A DNA stretch of 5,804 nt. Source: Alphaproteobacteria bacterium UBA2723. Its GTDB lineage: Bacteria; Pseudomonadota; Alphaproteobacteria; RF32; CAG-239. Positions 5,499 to 5,804 of this stretch are shown one piece after another (positions within the stretch are counted from its first letter, which is position 1; each line of letters opens with the position of its first letter). The position numbers were made by a program, and so were the translations under genes. The notes beneath the pieces are model-generated. The model was not told where the DNA came from. It made no database searches and saw only the letters and a program-made list of their open reading frames with translations. Location of the stretch: assembly GCA_002353835.1 (NCBI GenBank), contig DEKL01000026.1, forward strand, positions 1 to 5,804, written 5' to 3'.

Positions 5499-5553
5499 AC
5501 AACACACTTTGTTAAGAAATGTTTAATTTCACAAATAAAATATTCTTCAGGAA

Positions 5554-5793
5554 TTACAGCTTGTTTTTTAAAAATAAGTGCAAATGCCAAACAATAAAGA
5601 AAAGCCTATTAACATCATAATCGGTGTATCCATAGAATGTGGCGCAAAGGCTTCGGGTATAATTTACCTTGAACCAGCCGTTTTTAGAAGTGGTAATGTA
5701 ACCTTTGTCATCCGTATGACAATAATACCGACATAACATTCCGCCCAGTAAAGCTAAAACCATCATGATGAAAAGTTTGATACCTGATTTCAT
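5554..5793 (-). CDS. Small predicted membrane or exported protein, unknown function (79 aa)
   Basis: It starts at ATG 5793 and ends at TAA 5554, on the same strand as the giant gene and 159 bases before it. Residues 5-20 (IKLFIMMVLALLGGML) form a hydrophobic segment after K2 and K6, so it is a signal anchor or signal peptide. C21 is not in a proper lipobox (GML precedes it). The middle, residues 26-60, is polar and aromatic, with C25 and C50 and a GYITTSKNGWFKVNYT stretch. The C-terminus (LFFIVWHLHLFL, 64-75) is again hydrophobic. I do not recognise a family. Only 11 bases upstream are visible, and they show no ribosome binding site. The sharp change to a hydrophobic tail could mean a frameshifted or decayed end. 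It may be a real small protein, a remnant or chance; the N-terminal pattern favours a gene. Confidence 0.5.
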   Translation of the reverse strand: MKSGIKLFIMMVLALLGGMLCRYYCHTDDKGYITTSKNGWFKVNYTRSLCATFYGYTDYDVNRLFFIVWHLHLFLKNKL

Positions 5794-5804
5794 AAAATTA
5801 GCTA

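Larger units (their letters stand above)
5395..5553 (-). promoter_or_regulatory. AT-rich intergenic and leader region of the giant gene
   Basis: This is the 159 bases between the stop of the small upstream gene and the TTG start. It is very AT-rich and holds no open frame of note. It contains a direct repeat of CTTTAAAAT, an imperfect inverted repeat and the ribosome binding site, each listed separately. I find no convincing -35/-10 pair: several TATA-like hexamers exist (for example TATAAA and TTATAG near 5405-5435), but none has a TTGACA-like partner at 16-18 bases. I also see no hairpin followed by a T-run, so no clear terminator for the small gene. The promoter of the giant gene probably lies here or upstream, which is inference. 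Confidence 0.4.

Noticed and set aside
5448..5500. Rho-independent terminator for the small upstream gene
   Set aside because: The stem is AT-rich, with a short imperfect GC part, and no T-run follows on the minus strand.
5523..5553. GAAAT-TAAAC-ATTTC mini-hairpin just after the small gene
   Set aside because: Only 5 base pairs, four of them A-T, and no following T-run; not distinguishable from chance.

Overview
The window is dominated by one very large minus-strand gene. It begins near position 5394 and runs, with no in-frame stop, through the left edge at position 1. That is 1798 codons, and the C-terminus lies outside the window. I translated every codon of this frame by hand. It encodes a secreted, repeat-built surface protein: a long signal peptide, then two successive superdomains of about 955 residues each, the second still running at the edge. 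Each superdomain contains an aromatic-rich module, a transition segment, and a long array of GGA[I/L/V] and FxxN motifs, as in chlamydial polymorphic membrane proteins and related beta-helical autotransporter passengers. Each array ends in a distinctive capping module. The mature part contains no cysteine. The gene has no usable ATG at its 5' end. It most likely starts at a TTG preceded by a well-placed GGAGA, which explains why it is easy to miss.

Layout, following the direction of transcription (right to left): 5793-5554 is a small membrane or secreted protein of unknown function. 5553-5395 is an AT-rich intergenic stretch with TTTTAAA-type repeats and an imperfect inverted repeat. 5394-5263 is the signal peptide. 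5238-about 2380 is superdomain 1 (aromatic module, transition, beta-helix array A, cap A, a beta-rich linker and two ANLxxLD repeats). About 2379-1 is superdomain 2 (two aromatic modules, transition, beta-helix array B, cap B). In the last 96 bases another aromatic module appears to begin.

The organism is Gram-negative if the autotransporter reading is right. Moderate-to-low GC by eye, together with GGAIYN-type arrays, would suit a host- or gut-associated lineage such as uncultured Alphaproteobacteria, but nothing here fixes the taxon. The secretion route (C-terminal beta-barrel or another anchor) cannot be seen, because that end of the protein is missing. The plus strand carries no gene I can support; its open frames are shadows of the giant gene.
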